From contig CM055092.1 in NCBI GenBank assembly GCA_029204225.1, positions 84,782,694-84,846,693 on the forward strand: 64,000 nucleotides of DNA. The letters are read 5' to 3'. The first letter of the stretch is position 1, and each line of letters begins with the position of its first letter. Positions 20,400-31,779 of this stretch are shown one piece after another. The notes under the pieces were generated by a model. It saw only the letters and a program-made list of their open reading frames with translations. It made no database searches and was not told the DNA's origin. The DNA is from Diphasiastrum complanatum. Taxonomy: Eukaryota; Streptophyta; Lycopodiopsida; Lycopodiales; Lycopodiaceae. The translations under genes and the position numbers were made by a program.

Positions 20400-22600
20400 A
20401 TAGTTCGAAAGAATAAATTGGTTTGATATCTAAACTGTGCTCTTCTGTAGAACCATTGAAATAATTGATATAAGTAGCATCTCTTTGAATTATATCCTCC
20501 ATGGTTGGTTGCTCGATGAAAAGCTCCTCTTGCTTGCCAATGCGATTTCTCCATACCTTGAGAAGACCATATGCTCATACTTCCATATTTTTTTGCAAAA
20601 AATATGGTGTGATGTAATAGAATATGCTGCAACCAGTAAAATACATATATCAGAAATCAAATATATGATGTTGTAGAACAATTTTTGCACAAAAACAGAT
20701 AGTGAATTACCATATGGTGTGTAACATGATCCTTTCTCCAACATTTTGCTACCGATTTGACAAATATCTCATAATATTTTTGTAAATTTGCAATGTCGAT
20801 TTCAGATAACTTTTCTTTTCGCAACATGCCAATCAAATTGTCGAGATTTTGCCATACTGCAGCTTTTTTTAATCTTGTGTTGCCCCTCTCTTCAAAATCT
20901 GCAACAACATCTTTCCAAACATTATATGTCACAGTAGAAGACTTTTCAGTGTGATTGGATAAAAACCTTCTAGCTTTTGCACCTTTAACAGATGGCTTGT
21001 TTGGAACGTTCCCTGATTTACCCGACAGTTTTTCACTTTTTTCTATTTTTACATTCCCCTTGTGCAAACCTGCTTTTGAAAGTACTTGCTCTAATTTCTC
21101 AATTCCAATTTTAGAGGCCGATTCAGGTTTGGTACTCCAGACATACAAAATATGATTGTAAATCAATATTTCAATAATTCGTACCTCAGCATGCAATGTG
21201 CATATGTGAACATTGATCAATGGAATTGCCAACACAGGTCTAAAGTTCGGATCCTCTCGATCTCTTGTTGAGCCAACTCTTGATCTTGTCAAATTCAAGT
21301 CTTTACAATTCTTCATACAATACAAACAAGGATGTTTAGTATTTGCCCCATGCGAAACATTATACATACATTTCAGTGTTTTTAAATCACCTGCAAGATG
21401 CCATAAAATTTGATAGTTTGGCACATATATTTTGTTTTCACCCATGTGCTCTTCAATAATCTTCGCATAATTTGATGTCGAAAAAATCCACGACAAGATA
21501 GCATGGTCTTCTTTTAAAACCTGAAAAGTAACAAACATATACAAAGTTACGGACATTGACATTAGCAACTTAGGTGATAAAATACAATAATAAGTAAAAT
21601 TGAAATATACCTGAAATGTTGTTAACCACCATATTTCATTATCTGATTGAACACTAAATGATGAATCATTTGCATCATTTTCAATATTGTTCAATGCTCT
21701 GTTCATAAAGGTGATACTTACTCGTTCCAATTTTCGTCCGTTAACAATTTTAGACTCATTAAGTTTAATAACCAATATCAATTTTCCTTGGACTTCTCTT
21801 TCAAATATTTTGTAATATTTAATCATGTATGCCACTACTTTGTTAATATCCAAAAATAAATTGTTGGACTCATTGTATTCCAATATTCTACTCTCACATG
21901 TATACAATTTCTTGATATGAAATGGTTCACCTATAAGCATAGTCATACTCTCATCAAGACAATATCTTGTTTTTTTCACTCTAAATGGACAAGGAAGAGG
22001 TAGCTTTCGAATCTTCACATGTGCAAAGGCTTCCTATACAATTTTAAACAATAGAGTATATGCTTTACGACCAATTCCTGAATCATCACATGCTCTCTGG
22101 ATAACTCTTGCATCCAAGACATGTTGAATGCTCTGTATAATCACTGCAGCAATATCATTTTTAATCATGTCATAACGAGAACTCTTTAACATTTCTTTTG
22201 TAGTTTTTGATGACAATATGGAACCCAAAGATTTTCCAATACTCGTAGAATCTTTATAATGTTCTCTCGTGACCAAAGATGATCTGCAAGACATAATAAA
22301 TAATCAAATTAGCAAGCATTAGAAAAACAAGCACATAAAAACTTAGCAAGCGTGTCATTTGCTCTTTTAATCAATACTTACTTGAATGCTTGAATCCTTT
22401 TCTTCTTGTTCCCACTTCTTGAAGACAGATCATCTATGTCTTTTTTTGGAAGTCGTTTGCATTTTCCTATATTTAATTTTCTCCTGAGAAATTCGCCTTC
22501 AGCAATAGCACTCAAGATTTCCCTTTTAAAATTCTCAACGTCTCTCAACATAACTTGATTGGATATTTGAAGATCAGTAACGATAGTTCGACCTTTTGGG
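20400..22600 (-). pseudogene. DDE-transposase-like gene with three introns, best copy
   Basis: Minus-strand exons: 22600-22382 (5' end truncated), 22283-21611, 21520-20711 and 20626 to about 20410. Introns 22284-22381 (98 bp), 21521-21610 (90 bp) and 20627-20710 (84 bp) all have GT-AG ends and keep frame. The 90-bp intron has no stop, so it looks coding if unspliced. Motifs in order: KKDIDDLSSRSGNKKKR, YCLDESMTMLIGEPFH, LILVIKLNES, VSITFMNRAL, EIWWLTTFQ, HAILSWIFS, WHLAGDLKTLKCMYNVSHGA, KHPCLYC, HICTLHAEVRI, CWRKDHVTHHM, SIWSSQGMEKSHWQAR and TNHGGYN. GDLK followed by C-x2-C, and a later QGMEK, resemble the second D, its zinc-like CxxC and the E of some DDE transposases and of a large animal/protist family of uncharacterised transposase-like proteins. 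Superfamily unassigned. A stop near 22033 (FKIV*EAFAH) makes this copy a pseudogene. Confidence 0.65.
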
Positions 22601-22900
22601 TCAAAGTAACCTATGATAATGTAAGCAATTCCATTTACATTCCAACACCCTCCTTAAATGGAAATGCATAACATAACATGAAGTAACTTCTCAAAAGAGA
22701 AAAATGCAACTTGCTGTCCGAACTTCATGTTGCCAAATAAACTTCGCAACGAAGTAGTCGAAATCTCATCCCCAATCATGTACAACATATAAAAGGAAAA
22801 GAATGCGTAATAATGAAGCATCAAGTCGAAGGGTGAGGATTTTCATGCTCCGTCGTGGGCATGACATTCTTCTCCCATTATTCAAGTTCTGACCTCAGAA
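22589..22900 (-). mobile_element. 3' end of a copia element with LTR start, reversed
   Basis: On the minus strand, an interior 3' region (GAGATTTCGACTACTTC, also at 10262-10280) is followed by AAGGAGGG (22648-22656). After this comes TGTTGGAATGTAAATGGAAT (LTR start at 22647), matching the LTR at 10874 for about 59 bp to GGTCGA. It is cut there by the first exon of the DDE-like gene. Truncated on both sides. Confidence 0.75.
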
Positions 22901-22989
22901 CTAAAGCTAGGAAATTTTCTTCTTGAGCTCCCTTTTTGTTCCCAAGAATCATCATCATTCGTGCGACTCTTCCATCGAACCGCAAGCTC

Positions 22990-24760
22990 AGTAACTATAC
23001 GATTCCTCAATCTTTTAGTTCTTGTATCCAAGATCTTTTTGGGTTCAAGTTGGGACAAACCAGTATTAGCGCAGAAGTTAACTCAAACTAAACTAGAAGC
23101 CCATCAAGAACAACTTTTTTGTGCTGGATTTGAAGAATCTAATGAAGTACTCCATGTTGGAGCAGCCTGGGAAAGTGAACAGAAAAATATCACTCTGCCG
23201 ATATAACATAAACAATTTTTCAAAGAAGCAATCGTGATAGATGGAGGTTTAGGAGTTAATCTGGGCTGATCAGACGACAATTCGAACACGAGGGGTGGTT
23301 GAAGACATATTTGTCAGAATTGCTAGGGTTCAATTTGTCATTACTTTTGTAGTAATGGACTTATCTGGTGCACCAAATGTCTACCGTGTCCTATTAGGAA
23401 GTCTGTGGTTATGAGTTGCACAAGTAATTCATAACTGGGGTACCGGACAAATCACTGTTGAAAATCATGAATGTGTAGTCAAAGTTGATCCAATCACTTG
23501 GACTATTATGACTCACAAACTGATTCTGTCAATTGGAATCAAGCTCTTGCAACAATTGATTGTACAACAAGCTATATGTGTCAACAAGATAATCAGTTTG
23601 ACTTGAGTGAGATTTCATACTGGATCGAACTTTGGATACACCTATTACTTTTCCATTGAACGTGCTGAATGTAGTTTGGATATCAATGGAACCCATACCA
23701 GATCCGATTGAAGACGAACTCATTCATGTGAGTCACGCCTTGACTTATGATGACAATGCAAAACTTACTGATGACTAGATTCTAAATCACATGGATCCTA
23801 CCAGATTTGGAGTACGTAAAACTCCGGATGAACCAACAATAAAACCGCCAGAAGCAGTTTTATTAAAAGAAGACAAGATTACAGGACCAATGATGAAGAA
23901 ACAAGCTAATCAATATTATAATACGGCCCTGAAACGGAAAAATCCACCCCAAAAGGTTGATTCCAAGAATGTACCACCTTTATTGGACAAAGGCAAAGGG
24001 AAAGTCGAGGATGATTTTTCAAGCCAGAGTTCTCGCAAGACATCACCGTCCAGGAAGTCATCACCTTCGAAGAAGAATTCATCTTCTCGGAAGTCATCGC
24101 CTCCATGATCGATTTCTGCTAAGAAGGCTAAACGAAGATCCAAGGCTAATCCTTTTGTCAAAGAAAAATCAAATGAAGTCCAGCATGATATGCCAGAGCA
24201 TTTCAAATGCTATACTTTGGATGATGTGGTTATTATGTTACCAAAAGCACATTGTAAGTCTGAAGAACAAGTGCCAGAATCAAAAGATGTTTACAATGGC
24301 CCAGCTAGGATGCAGCCTATGAATCTTGCTGGACCAGGAGAACCATAAAACATTGTACAAGTTGGAGCACAACTTACACCTGAACAGTTTCAAGAGCTAC
24401 GGAAATTGCTTATGAAGTATCAAGACCATTTTGCTTGGACTTATAAGAATCTCAAAGGAGTTCTGACATCAATTATTGAGCATACCATAACCTTAATGTC
24501 TGATGCAGTTCCAAAGGTCACAAAATTCTATCGCTGTAATCCTAATGCTACGGATTTGATCAAGAAAGAGTTACAGAGATTTCTTGAAGCCGATATCATT
24601 TATGAGATCGAGCACACTGAATGGGTTTCACCAATTTTCATTGTTCCTAAGAAGAATGGGAAATTGAGAATTTGTGTGAATCTCAAAGCTTTTGAACAAA
24701 GTGACGCGAAAGGATCACTTTTCGTTATCGATGAAAGTTTGAATAAATCAAACTAATATC
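22990..24760 (+). pseudogene. Ty3/gypsy remnant A: protease to RT start
   Basis: After a linker (LFCAGFEESNEVLHVGAAW) the aspartic protease reads VIDGGLGVNL (catalytic D-G), VMDLSGAPNVYRVLLGSLW and VIHNWGTGQITV. A basic serine-lysine linker (SPSRKSSPSKKNSSSRKSSP) follows. The RT begins at 24394: LRKLLMKYQDHFAWTYKNLK, FLEADIIYEIEHTEWVSPIF, VPKKNGKLRICVNLK. RT palm motifs with YxDD are missing, because the sequence ends at 24760. Several stops and at least four frame changes. The same family is present reversed at 31780-34478, where gag is preserved instead. In that copy the site matching 24190 (CCAGCATGATATGCC) is broken by another element, so this copy serves as the empty site. Confidence 0.85.
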
Positions 24761-26275
24761 AGTGTCTTCAATCGTGTCTAATTCTGGTCTATGTACTAAT
24801 AGAGCAGTTTGTACTTTGATTGAATAAAGCATGCGGATTTAAGAGATATATGCGTGAGTGTGATAGACAATTTTAGACAATCAAATAACTGAAAAAAAAT
24901 CATTTGTTGAAAAACTTTGATCAGTCGAGTGCAATGATTGGTCCAAATTGACAAATGAAATCAAGAAATGCTATGAAACATAACCTCTTACTTTGATTGG
25001 ACCACCTACATGCCACCTCTTACAATGGTTGGACCATTTTGGTGTATATTACAATATGATTGGTCCAAATTGACAAATGAAATCAAGAAATGCTATGTAA
25101 CGAGACCTCTACCATCAAGCCAAGTGTAAGTAGCCTACACTATCACAAGCTAATCCACTTATAAATTTGGCCTAATCACTTATTTACAAGTGTACAATGA
25201 GTGGTTTTGATAGAGGACCCCCAAACCTCAAGATAGATGACTTTTACAATTTCACAGTTTTTCACAATTGCTATTTTTGGTTGAAGATGGATGAATGCAT
25301 GCCATCTTTTGCAGGCAAAGCCATTGTATGACAACATGCATGTTGTGATGAATTATTTGCCGTAGTTGAAAAAAAAGGGAAAAATTTCATTTGTAGGCTT
25401 TGACAAGAAACTTCTGCAATTGTTCTGGCAACAAATTTTACGATGGCAAATCCTATTACAGTTGCCTTTCACATGGGATTTCTTTTATTAATAGTGCTAA
25501 TGAATGTTTTTGTAAAAGAGATTCTACTCCTTTTTGTTGTTAATATGTTTTCTTGGACGTTGTACTTATTGAAAGGTAGCGTAGTATTAGTATGGTTTTC
25601 TCTTTTTCTAAATACTAAATCTGAAAATATTCAATCATAAACAATAAATTGTGATTTTTTTATATCGAATGTGAATTTTGTTAATTATAACTTTCATCAA
25701 TTATTACACATTGTTATCATTTTATGGGAATGTGAATGTGCATCATGAAATCGTAAATATTACATTGTGAAATTTACTACTATAGCAAACATTAATTTTG
25801 AAAATTTTATATTAAGCTATAAAACTACAAATACTTTATAATAAAATTTACCATTACTTTTGAATATGTATTGCAATATTGTGAATCTACAATCTTAAAA
25901 ATTATGCTTACTTTTGTGACTATTGATTCAAAGATTGTGATATGATAAATGATCAAATCTAGAAACAATTATTATTATTTGTAAAGTTAGAAAATGGCTT
26001 AATAATTTTCATCTATTCATACTGAATGGTCATTTCTCGTTTCAAAAGTTTACAGATCTCAAAACACCACAATAATGGCAAGGCCTTTGCGGTACGCCAC
26101 AACGTTCTTGTTTTTTATATAAGATGTTTAAGTGTTAATTTGTCTTTGTTGTAAGCATTGTTAAACAATTTTTTCCCCGTAGGGCCCCCATGTAAGTGTC
26201 AAGGCAGGTCCAAGCTTGTTGGCTAAGCCAGAGTCTCGGAGGGTGTTATCTTCAAACATTGCTCCACTAACTTGC
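24761..26275. other. AT-rich interval with a 42-bp direct repeat
   Basis: No gene recognised. ATGATTGGTCCAAATTGACA and the following bases occur twice as an exact 42-bp direct repeat at 24934-24975 and 25056-25097. A hydrophobic open stretch at 25443-25640 has no family resemblance. The sequence from 26160 to 26275 (AGGGCCCCCATG...GCTCCACTAACTTGC) has more balanced composition and is open on the minus strand, but is not recognised. Confidence 0.4.
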
Positions 26276-26751
26276 ATAGTGCTATGTTCTTAATGAAGAG
26301 ATTGAGGAGATGTCGAATTTGGAACCACCGTTTAGGGTGGTTAGGATGGATTTTGATGAGAGTGGGTGGTTTTTACTAATTTCAAGGTAGAAAAGGGAAT
26401 TTAGGAAGACTTGAATTCAATTTTTTTAACCTTGGAAGCTGGGAATCATTGAATTTTGAAAATTGTTTGTTTGGATTGGAGTTCGCAGTTGAAATCCAAG
26501 AAAATTTACATCTTAGCTGTAAAGACAACCCAGTGTCCACAAGTGGTCATGGAGCGTTGGAAGCTGGGAATCAGATTTAGTGATTGGCGTTGAAGGTTGG
26601 AAATCATTCAATATTCATCGTTCACACCTCTTGGCAAGTAAGAAGCTCATTGTTTAGTAATCTTCAAAGTTGTGAGAATGATTTGTTGAGTTCATTATCA
26701 TGCATGCAAATTTTGATTTGATTAAGGCAGTTGATTATCACCGTGATGCCT
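26276..26751 (+). repeat. Inverted arm X, left
   Basis: Starts ATAGTGCTATGTTCTTAATG and ends GTGATGCCTTC. It matches the complement of 31270-31779 across the whole length with small indels, forming a pair of about 0.5-kb inverted repeats around 4.5 kb. The shared part starts exactly at ATAGTG in both arms, although the flanks differ, which points to a transposon end. Confidence 0.75.
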
Positions 26752-27067
26752 TCGTATCAGATTTTGCTGTGAATCTCTCTAGTTTTTTTACCAAGCATAT
26801 GATCGTGCGAGGCTTTTGTTTGAGATTTTGTTGTGAAGAGTTTTATTTTGTGAGCCGTGCATGTGATTTTTGTCACTTTATACTAAGCATATTGCTGAGG
26901 TGGTGGAAGCTGTGTGAAGGTCTTGAATCGAATTCTGCTGGATCTTTTGTGAAGAGCTCTATTGTGAGCTTTACGTCAAATATATGTGTCCTTATAGTTA
27001 GATTAATGTGGCAATGGTGAAAGTTTTATGAAGAAGCTCTTGTATCAGTTCTTGATGCTATCTTCAG

Positions 27068-27768
27068 ATGATAGTATCATGTGTATGGAGTATGGAGGAG
27101 GAACCTGCAATGCGGCATGCGCTGCATGCAATCCTTGAACCAGTTTCTGAACACTGTCACTCGCATGATTTTGTCTTCCAAGTCAGCGTCCTATGCTCCA
27201 AGTAGCATGTTGAAGTTTAGATTCTTGAGAAAATGAGTTAGAAATCATCACATCCATATCCTTGTAAAACTGAAATCAGTCCAAGCTTTGCATTGAAGCT
27301 GGTGAGATGATCGGCCTAGATTTTGGTTGACCCAGAGAAAATATGGGACGGTGTCGCTCTCGCCCAAAGAGCTGATCTGAAAGTCGTGGAGTATCACGTT
27401 AGTGATACGACCCATGATGATGTTGTGGTCCGTAATGGTGACGTTTACTCCTCTCCCATCGATGGTGGTGGAGTTTCTCACCCACAACATTTCCTTGAGT
27501 ACGATCTCCATATCTCGCCTAAATTTTATCCAGACCCCACCATTTTAATTGCCTCCAAGCCCGAGTGCATACCTCAGCGTGCTTGCTCAAGCCTCTTTGG
27601 ATTGTCATCAAGACTGATTACTACGTAATCTTGTCCTTTGGTACCTCCTATTACTATGGACTCAAATCCAAAGGCACAACTCACCAGCTTCTTTCCTTGT
27701 CAGCATTCATAAAATTGGCACCTTGTTTGATCGGGAATGCAGACTCCCTTGCCAGTGTAATTGTCTGA
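27068..27768 (-). pseudogene. Captured pectate lyase remnant, copy 2
   Basis: The same captured fragment as at 16790-17485. Here the stretch from MEIVLKEMLWVRNSTTIDG through NVILHDFQIS is open for 87 codons on the minus strand (27511-27248). A frameshift after SDTV moves the next domain motifs (HIFSGSTKI) into another frame. Minor substitutions and a one-codon difference (ITDHNIIMG) distinguish it from copy 1. No expression signals seen. Confidence 0.8.
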
Positions 27769-28111
27769 TCAACCGCAAATAACAACCTCTCAGCTCAATC
27801 GACACACTGTACATATGACAATAGAGATATGATTTGGTGCTGCAAAGTTTCACAGGTTCATTGATCTACCATGCAACATGCTAATATGCGGTGTAGATCA
27901 TGTCTGTTCTTTTAATGCTCTTGATTGAGTGAACATTATACTTTTGAAAAACATGAGAGGGTAAGTTCCTGTCAATGGCCATTGCGTAGTAGGTAATGGC
28001 CATTGGTAGGGCCATTACCAATCTGGGACCCGACAGCAAGTGGCGGAGGCCACGAGCTGTTCGGGGACCGGATTATTTGTGGTAATGGTCCGACCGATGG
28101 ACCATTACCTC

Positions 28112-28460
28112 ACGTAATTGCCTTTCGGCTGATTTTTTGACGGTTCTCTCTCTCCCTCACCTGTGCTCTCTCTCTCCCTCCCTCTCTCTGTTGTGCACTG
28201 TCCCTCTCTCTTTGCTCCGTTGTCCCTCTCTCTCCTGCTACGCTTTCTCTCTCTCTTGAGATGTCCCTCTTTCCCTCTCCTTCTCTCTCATGCACTCTCT
28301 CTCTCCTGTTGCGCTTTCTCTCGCTCTCTCTCCTGCGCTATCCCTCTATATCTCTCTCTCATGCGTTATCCCTCTCTCCTACATGCTCTCTCTCTCCTCT
28401 GATGTCCCTCTCTCTCTCTCCTGCTATGTGCTCTCTTCGCCCATGCTTTATTTCTGTCCT

Positions 28461-28538
<78 letters not shown>

Positions 28539-28702
28539 GACCTCTCTCTCTCCAATGTTCGCTTTCTCTTTATGCTACGCTCTCTCTCTCACATTTGATT
28601 TAAAACAAAAAAAAAATGGGCCCTATATTATATGGGCCCTATATTATGCAAAATAATATAGGGCCCAAAAAGGTCTTAAAATCAGCCAAAAGGCAATTAC
28701 GT
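28112..28702. mobile_element. CT-rich MITE-like element, copy 2
   Basis: Terminal inverted repeats ACGTAATTGCCTTTCGGCTG (from 28112) and AAAATCAGCCAAAAGGCAAT (from 28678). The interior is CT-rich with pure (CT)n at about 28464-28531, much shorter than in copy 1. The GGGCCC hairpin near the right end has a duplicated left arm. Confidence 0.65.
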
Positions 28703-28849
28703 ATTCTTATGGCTCATGCAAAAGAAAAAAATCTGTTGCTTTTGTTTTTGCATGCGTTCTGTGGTTTTGAAGAAGATGCGAGGGTATGTTCCTCTTAATG
28801 TGGCATTATGAATTGTGATTTGTTGAGTTCGTTATCATGCATGCAAATT

Positions 28850-30048
28850 TCAAGATGTCAAAAGGTGATTCACTTCATAATCATGTTAACTAGTTTAAGA
28901 ATATCTTGCAGTAGATGATAGTTGTCAGGTCAATTATCGACGATCAAGATGTAATCATGACATTGCTATTGAGTTTGCCACCTACATATGAAAACTGGGT
29001 GATGATCATTACGACACACTCAAATTTAACTCTTTCAAGAGTAATCACTATGTTGTTGCAGGAAGACAATCAAAGAAGCACATATAGCTCTTTGAATTCA
29101 GTATTGCATATTCTATATGTAAACAAAGACAACAAACATCAGAAGAAGTAAAGCTCTAAACTATCAAATCAGAAGTCGACACAGAGTCAAGAGCAATTAT
29201 CGAATCCATAGTAGAAGAAGAAGATGTTCTGTAAGTATTGAAAATGCACTAATCATGAAATTCAAGATTGCAAAATATTTAAGAGCCACTCAACATATGA
29301 CCAATCATCGCGAATATTTTCATTTCTATACGCCTTACAATACAAAAAAATTCATTCATCTTGGCGATGATAGTACACACACTATTGAAGGTGAAGGCAC
29401 TATAAGATTAAAGTTTCTGCATGATCAATTCAAGTTACTATCAATTGTTATGTATGTACATAAACTGTCAACAAATCTGTTATCGGTAAGCTGAAGAATC
29501 ATTGATTTAGGTCACAATAGAATTTGAATTTGATCAATGTCAAATTATCGATAGTAAGATTCTTGCACTCGGAAAGAGGCTTGGAGACTTATATAGACTG
29601 ATTTATTGTTGTTCTGACACAAGTCAGGCCTTGAATACTTTTGTTTTAGTTAATAAAGCATTACATTGGCACCATATGTTAGGTCACTTGAATCATACAT
29701 CTATATCAAACATGTTTAGATAGTCCTTAGTACTTGATTCCGATTATCTAGACAAGAAGATTGACCTCTATTTCTGTCATAGCTGCATTGTCGGAAAGCA
29801 GACTATAATTCCATTTAGATTGAATCATAAACATGAAGCAAAAGATGTTCAGGACGTTGTTCATTCGGATATATGTGGCCCGATGCAAACTTTATCGTTG
29901 CTTGGTGCAAAGTACTTTATTACCTTCATTAAACAAAAATTGATGAAATAATCAAAGCAGTAAGGTCAAACAACGGGGGAAAATACATCTCAACCGAATT
30001 CAAGGAGTATTGCCTTAGCATAAACATTCAGCAACAATTTATTACAGA
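28850..30048 (+). pseudogene. Ty1/copia gag-protease-integrase remnant, copy 2
   Basis: Near-identical to 19206-20398: LLLSLPPTYENW, the zinc knuckle, THTIEGEGTI, HHMLGHLNHTSI. This copy keeps better integrase start residues (VVHSDICGPMQTLSLLGAK, about 29850-29920) than copy 1 before the same internal deletion and the same truncation at the DDE-like gene. Confidence 0.85.
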
Positions 30049-31261
30049 TAGTTCGAAAGAAGGAATTGGTTTGATATCTAAACTGTGCTCTTTTGTAGAA
30101 CCATTGAAATAATTGATATAAGTAGCATCTTTTTGAATTATATCCTCCATGGTTGGTTGCTCGATGAAAAGCTCCTCTTGCTTGCCAATGCGATTTTTCC
30201 ATACTTTGAGAAGACCATATGCCCATACTTCCATGTTCTTTTGCAAAAAATGCGGTGTGATGTAATAGAATATGCTACAACCAGTAAAATACATATATCA
30301 GAAATCAAATATATGTCGTTGTAGAACAATTTTTGCACAAAAACAGATAGTGAATTACCATATGGTGTGTAACATGATCGTCTCTCCAACATTCTGCTAC
30401 CGATTTGACAAATATCTCACAATATTTTTGTAAATTTGCAATGTCGATTTCAGATAACTTTTCTTTTCGCAACATGCCAATCAAATTGTCTAGATTTTGC
30501 CATATAGCAACTTTTTTTAATCTTGTGTTGCCCCTCTCTTCAAAATCTGCAACAACATCTTTCCAGACATTGTATGTCATGGTAGAAGACTTTTCAATGT
30601 GATTGGATAAAAACCTTCTAGCTTTTGCGCCTCCAACAGATGGCTTGTTTGGAACATTCCCTGATTTACCCGATATTTTTCACTCTTTTCTATTTTTACA
30701 TTCACCTTGTGCAAACCTGCTTTTAAAAGTACTTGCTCTAATTTCTCAATTCCAATTTTAGAGGCCGATTCAGGTTTGGTATTCCAGACATACAAAATAT
30801 GATTGTAAATCAATATTTCAATAATTTGTACCTCAGCATGCAATGTGCATATGTGAACATTGATCAATGGAATTGGCAACACAGGTCTAAAGTTCGGATC
30901 CTCTCGATCTCTTGTTGGACCAACTCTTGATCTTGTCAAATTCAAGTCTTTACAATTCTTCATACAATACAAACAAGGATGTTTAGTATTTGCCCCATGC
31001 GAAACATTATACATACATTTCAGTGTTTTTTAATCACTTGGAAGATGCCATAAAATTTGATAGTTTGGCACATATATTTTGTTTCCACCCATGTGCTCTT
31101 CAATAATCTTCGCATAATTTGATGTCGAAAAAATCCATGACAAGATAGCATGGTCTTCTTTTAAAACCTGAAAAGTAACAAACACAGCCAAAGTTACGAA
31201 CATTGACATTAGCAACTTAGGTGATAAAATACAATAATAAGTAAAATTGAAATACACCTGA
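30049..31261 (-). pseudogene. DDE-transposase-like gene, 3' exons, copy 2
   Basis: Corresponds to exons 3 and 4 of the minus gene at 20400-22600 plus the in-frame intron (31168-31257). It has the motifs WHLPSD(L)K, MYNVSHGANTKHPCLYC, HICTLHAEVQI, DHVTHHM and SSQSMEKSHW, with the last intron near 30277-30358. A stop and a 1-bp change disrupt the region around 30680 and 31033. Upstream of the intron the first two exons are missing. Instead the exon end ATTTCAG is joined to arm X, whose complement lies at 31270-31779. Confidence 0.65.
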
Positions 31262-31269
31262 AATGCTAT

Positions 31270-31779
31270 GAAGGCATCACGGTGATAATCAACTGCCTTA
31301 ATCAAATCAAATGACAAGGGAAAATAAAATTTGCATGCATGATAATGAACTCAACAAATCATTCTCACAACTTTGAAGATTTCTAAACAATGAGCTTCTT
31401 ACTTGCCAAGAGGTGTGAACGATGAATACTGAATGATTTCCAACCTTCAATGCCAATCACTAAATCTGATTCCCAGCTTCCAACGCTCGATGACCACTTG
31501 TGGACACTGGGTTGTCTTTACAGCTAAGATGTAAATTTTCTTGGATTTCAACTGCGAACTCCAATCCAAACAAACAATTTTCAAAATTCAATGCTTATAA
31601 TACGCCTGATTCCCAGCTTCCAAGGTTAAAAAAATTGAATTCAAGTCTTCTTAAATTCCCTTTCCTACCTTGAAATTAGTAAAAACCACCCACTCTCATC
31701 AAAATCCATCCTTACCACCCTAAAGGGTGGTTCCAAATTCGACATCTCCTCAATCTCTTCATTAAGAACATAGCACTAT
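31270..31779 (-). repeat. Inverted arm X, right
   Basis: Complement of 26276-26751. Its outer end (ATAGTGCTATG on the minus strand) meets gypsy B at 31780 in the middle of its reading frame. The uninterrupted gypsy A sequence at 24190 shows where the insertion lies (CCAGCATGAT/ATGCC). The inner end meets exon 3 of the DDE-like gene. Confidence 0.75.

Larger units (their letters stand above)
26785..31260. repeat. Large direct repeat, copy 2
   Basis: Second copy of 16497-21610, lacking the 630 bp at 18570-19205. At its left end the shared sequence starts CTCTAGTTTTTTTACCAAGC, just as in copy 1. At its right end the shared sequence runs to the exon/intron junction of the DDE-like gene (ATTTCAG|GT), after which the two copies carry different arms. 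Confidence 0.8.

Noticed and set aside
20955-21155. Plus-strand open frames inside 20400-22300
   Set aside because: Shadows of the minus-strand DDE-like exons.
25443-25640. Hydrophobic 65-codon open frame, possible small membrane protein
   Set aside because: Composition follows from AT-rich sequence; no start context, homologue or conserved neighbour.
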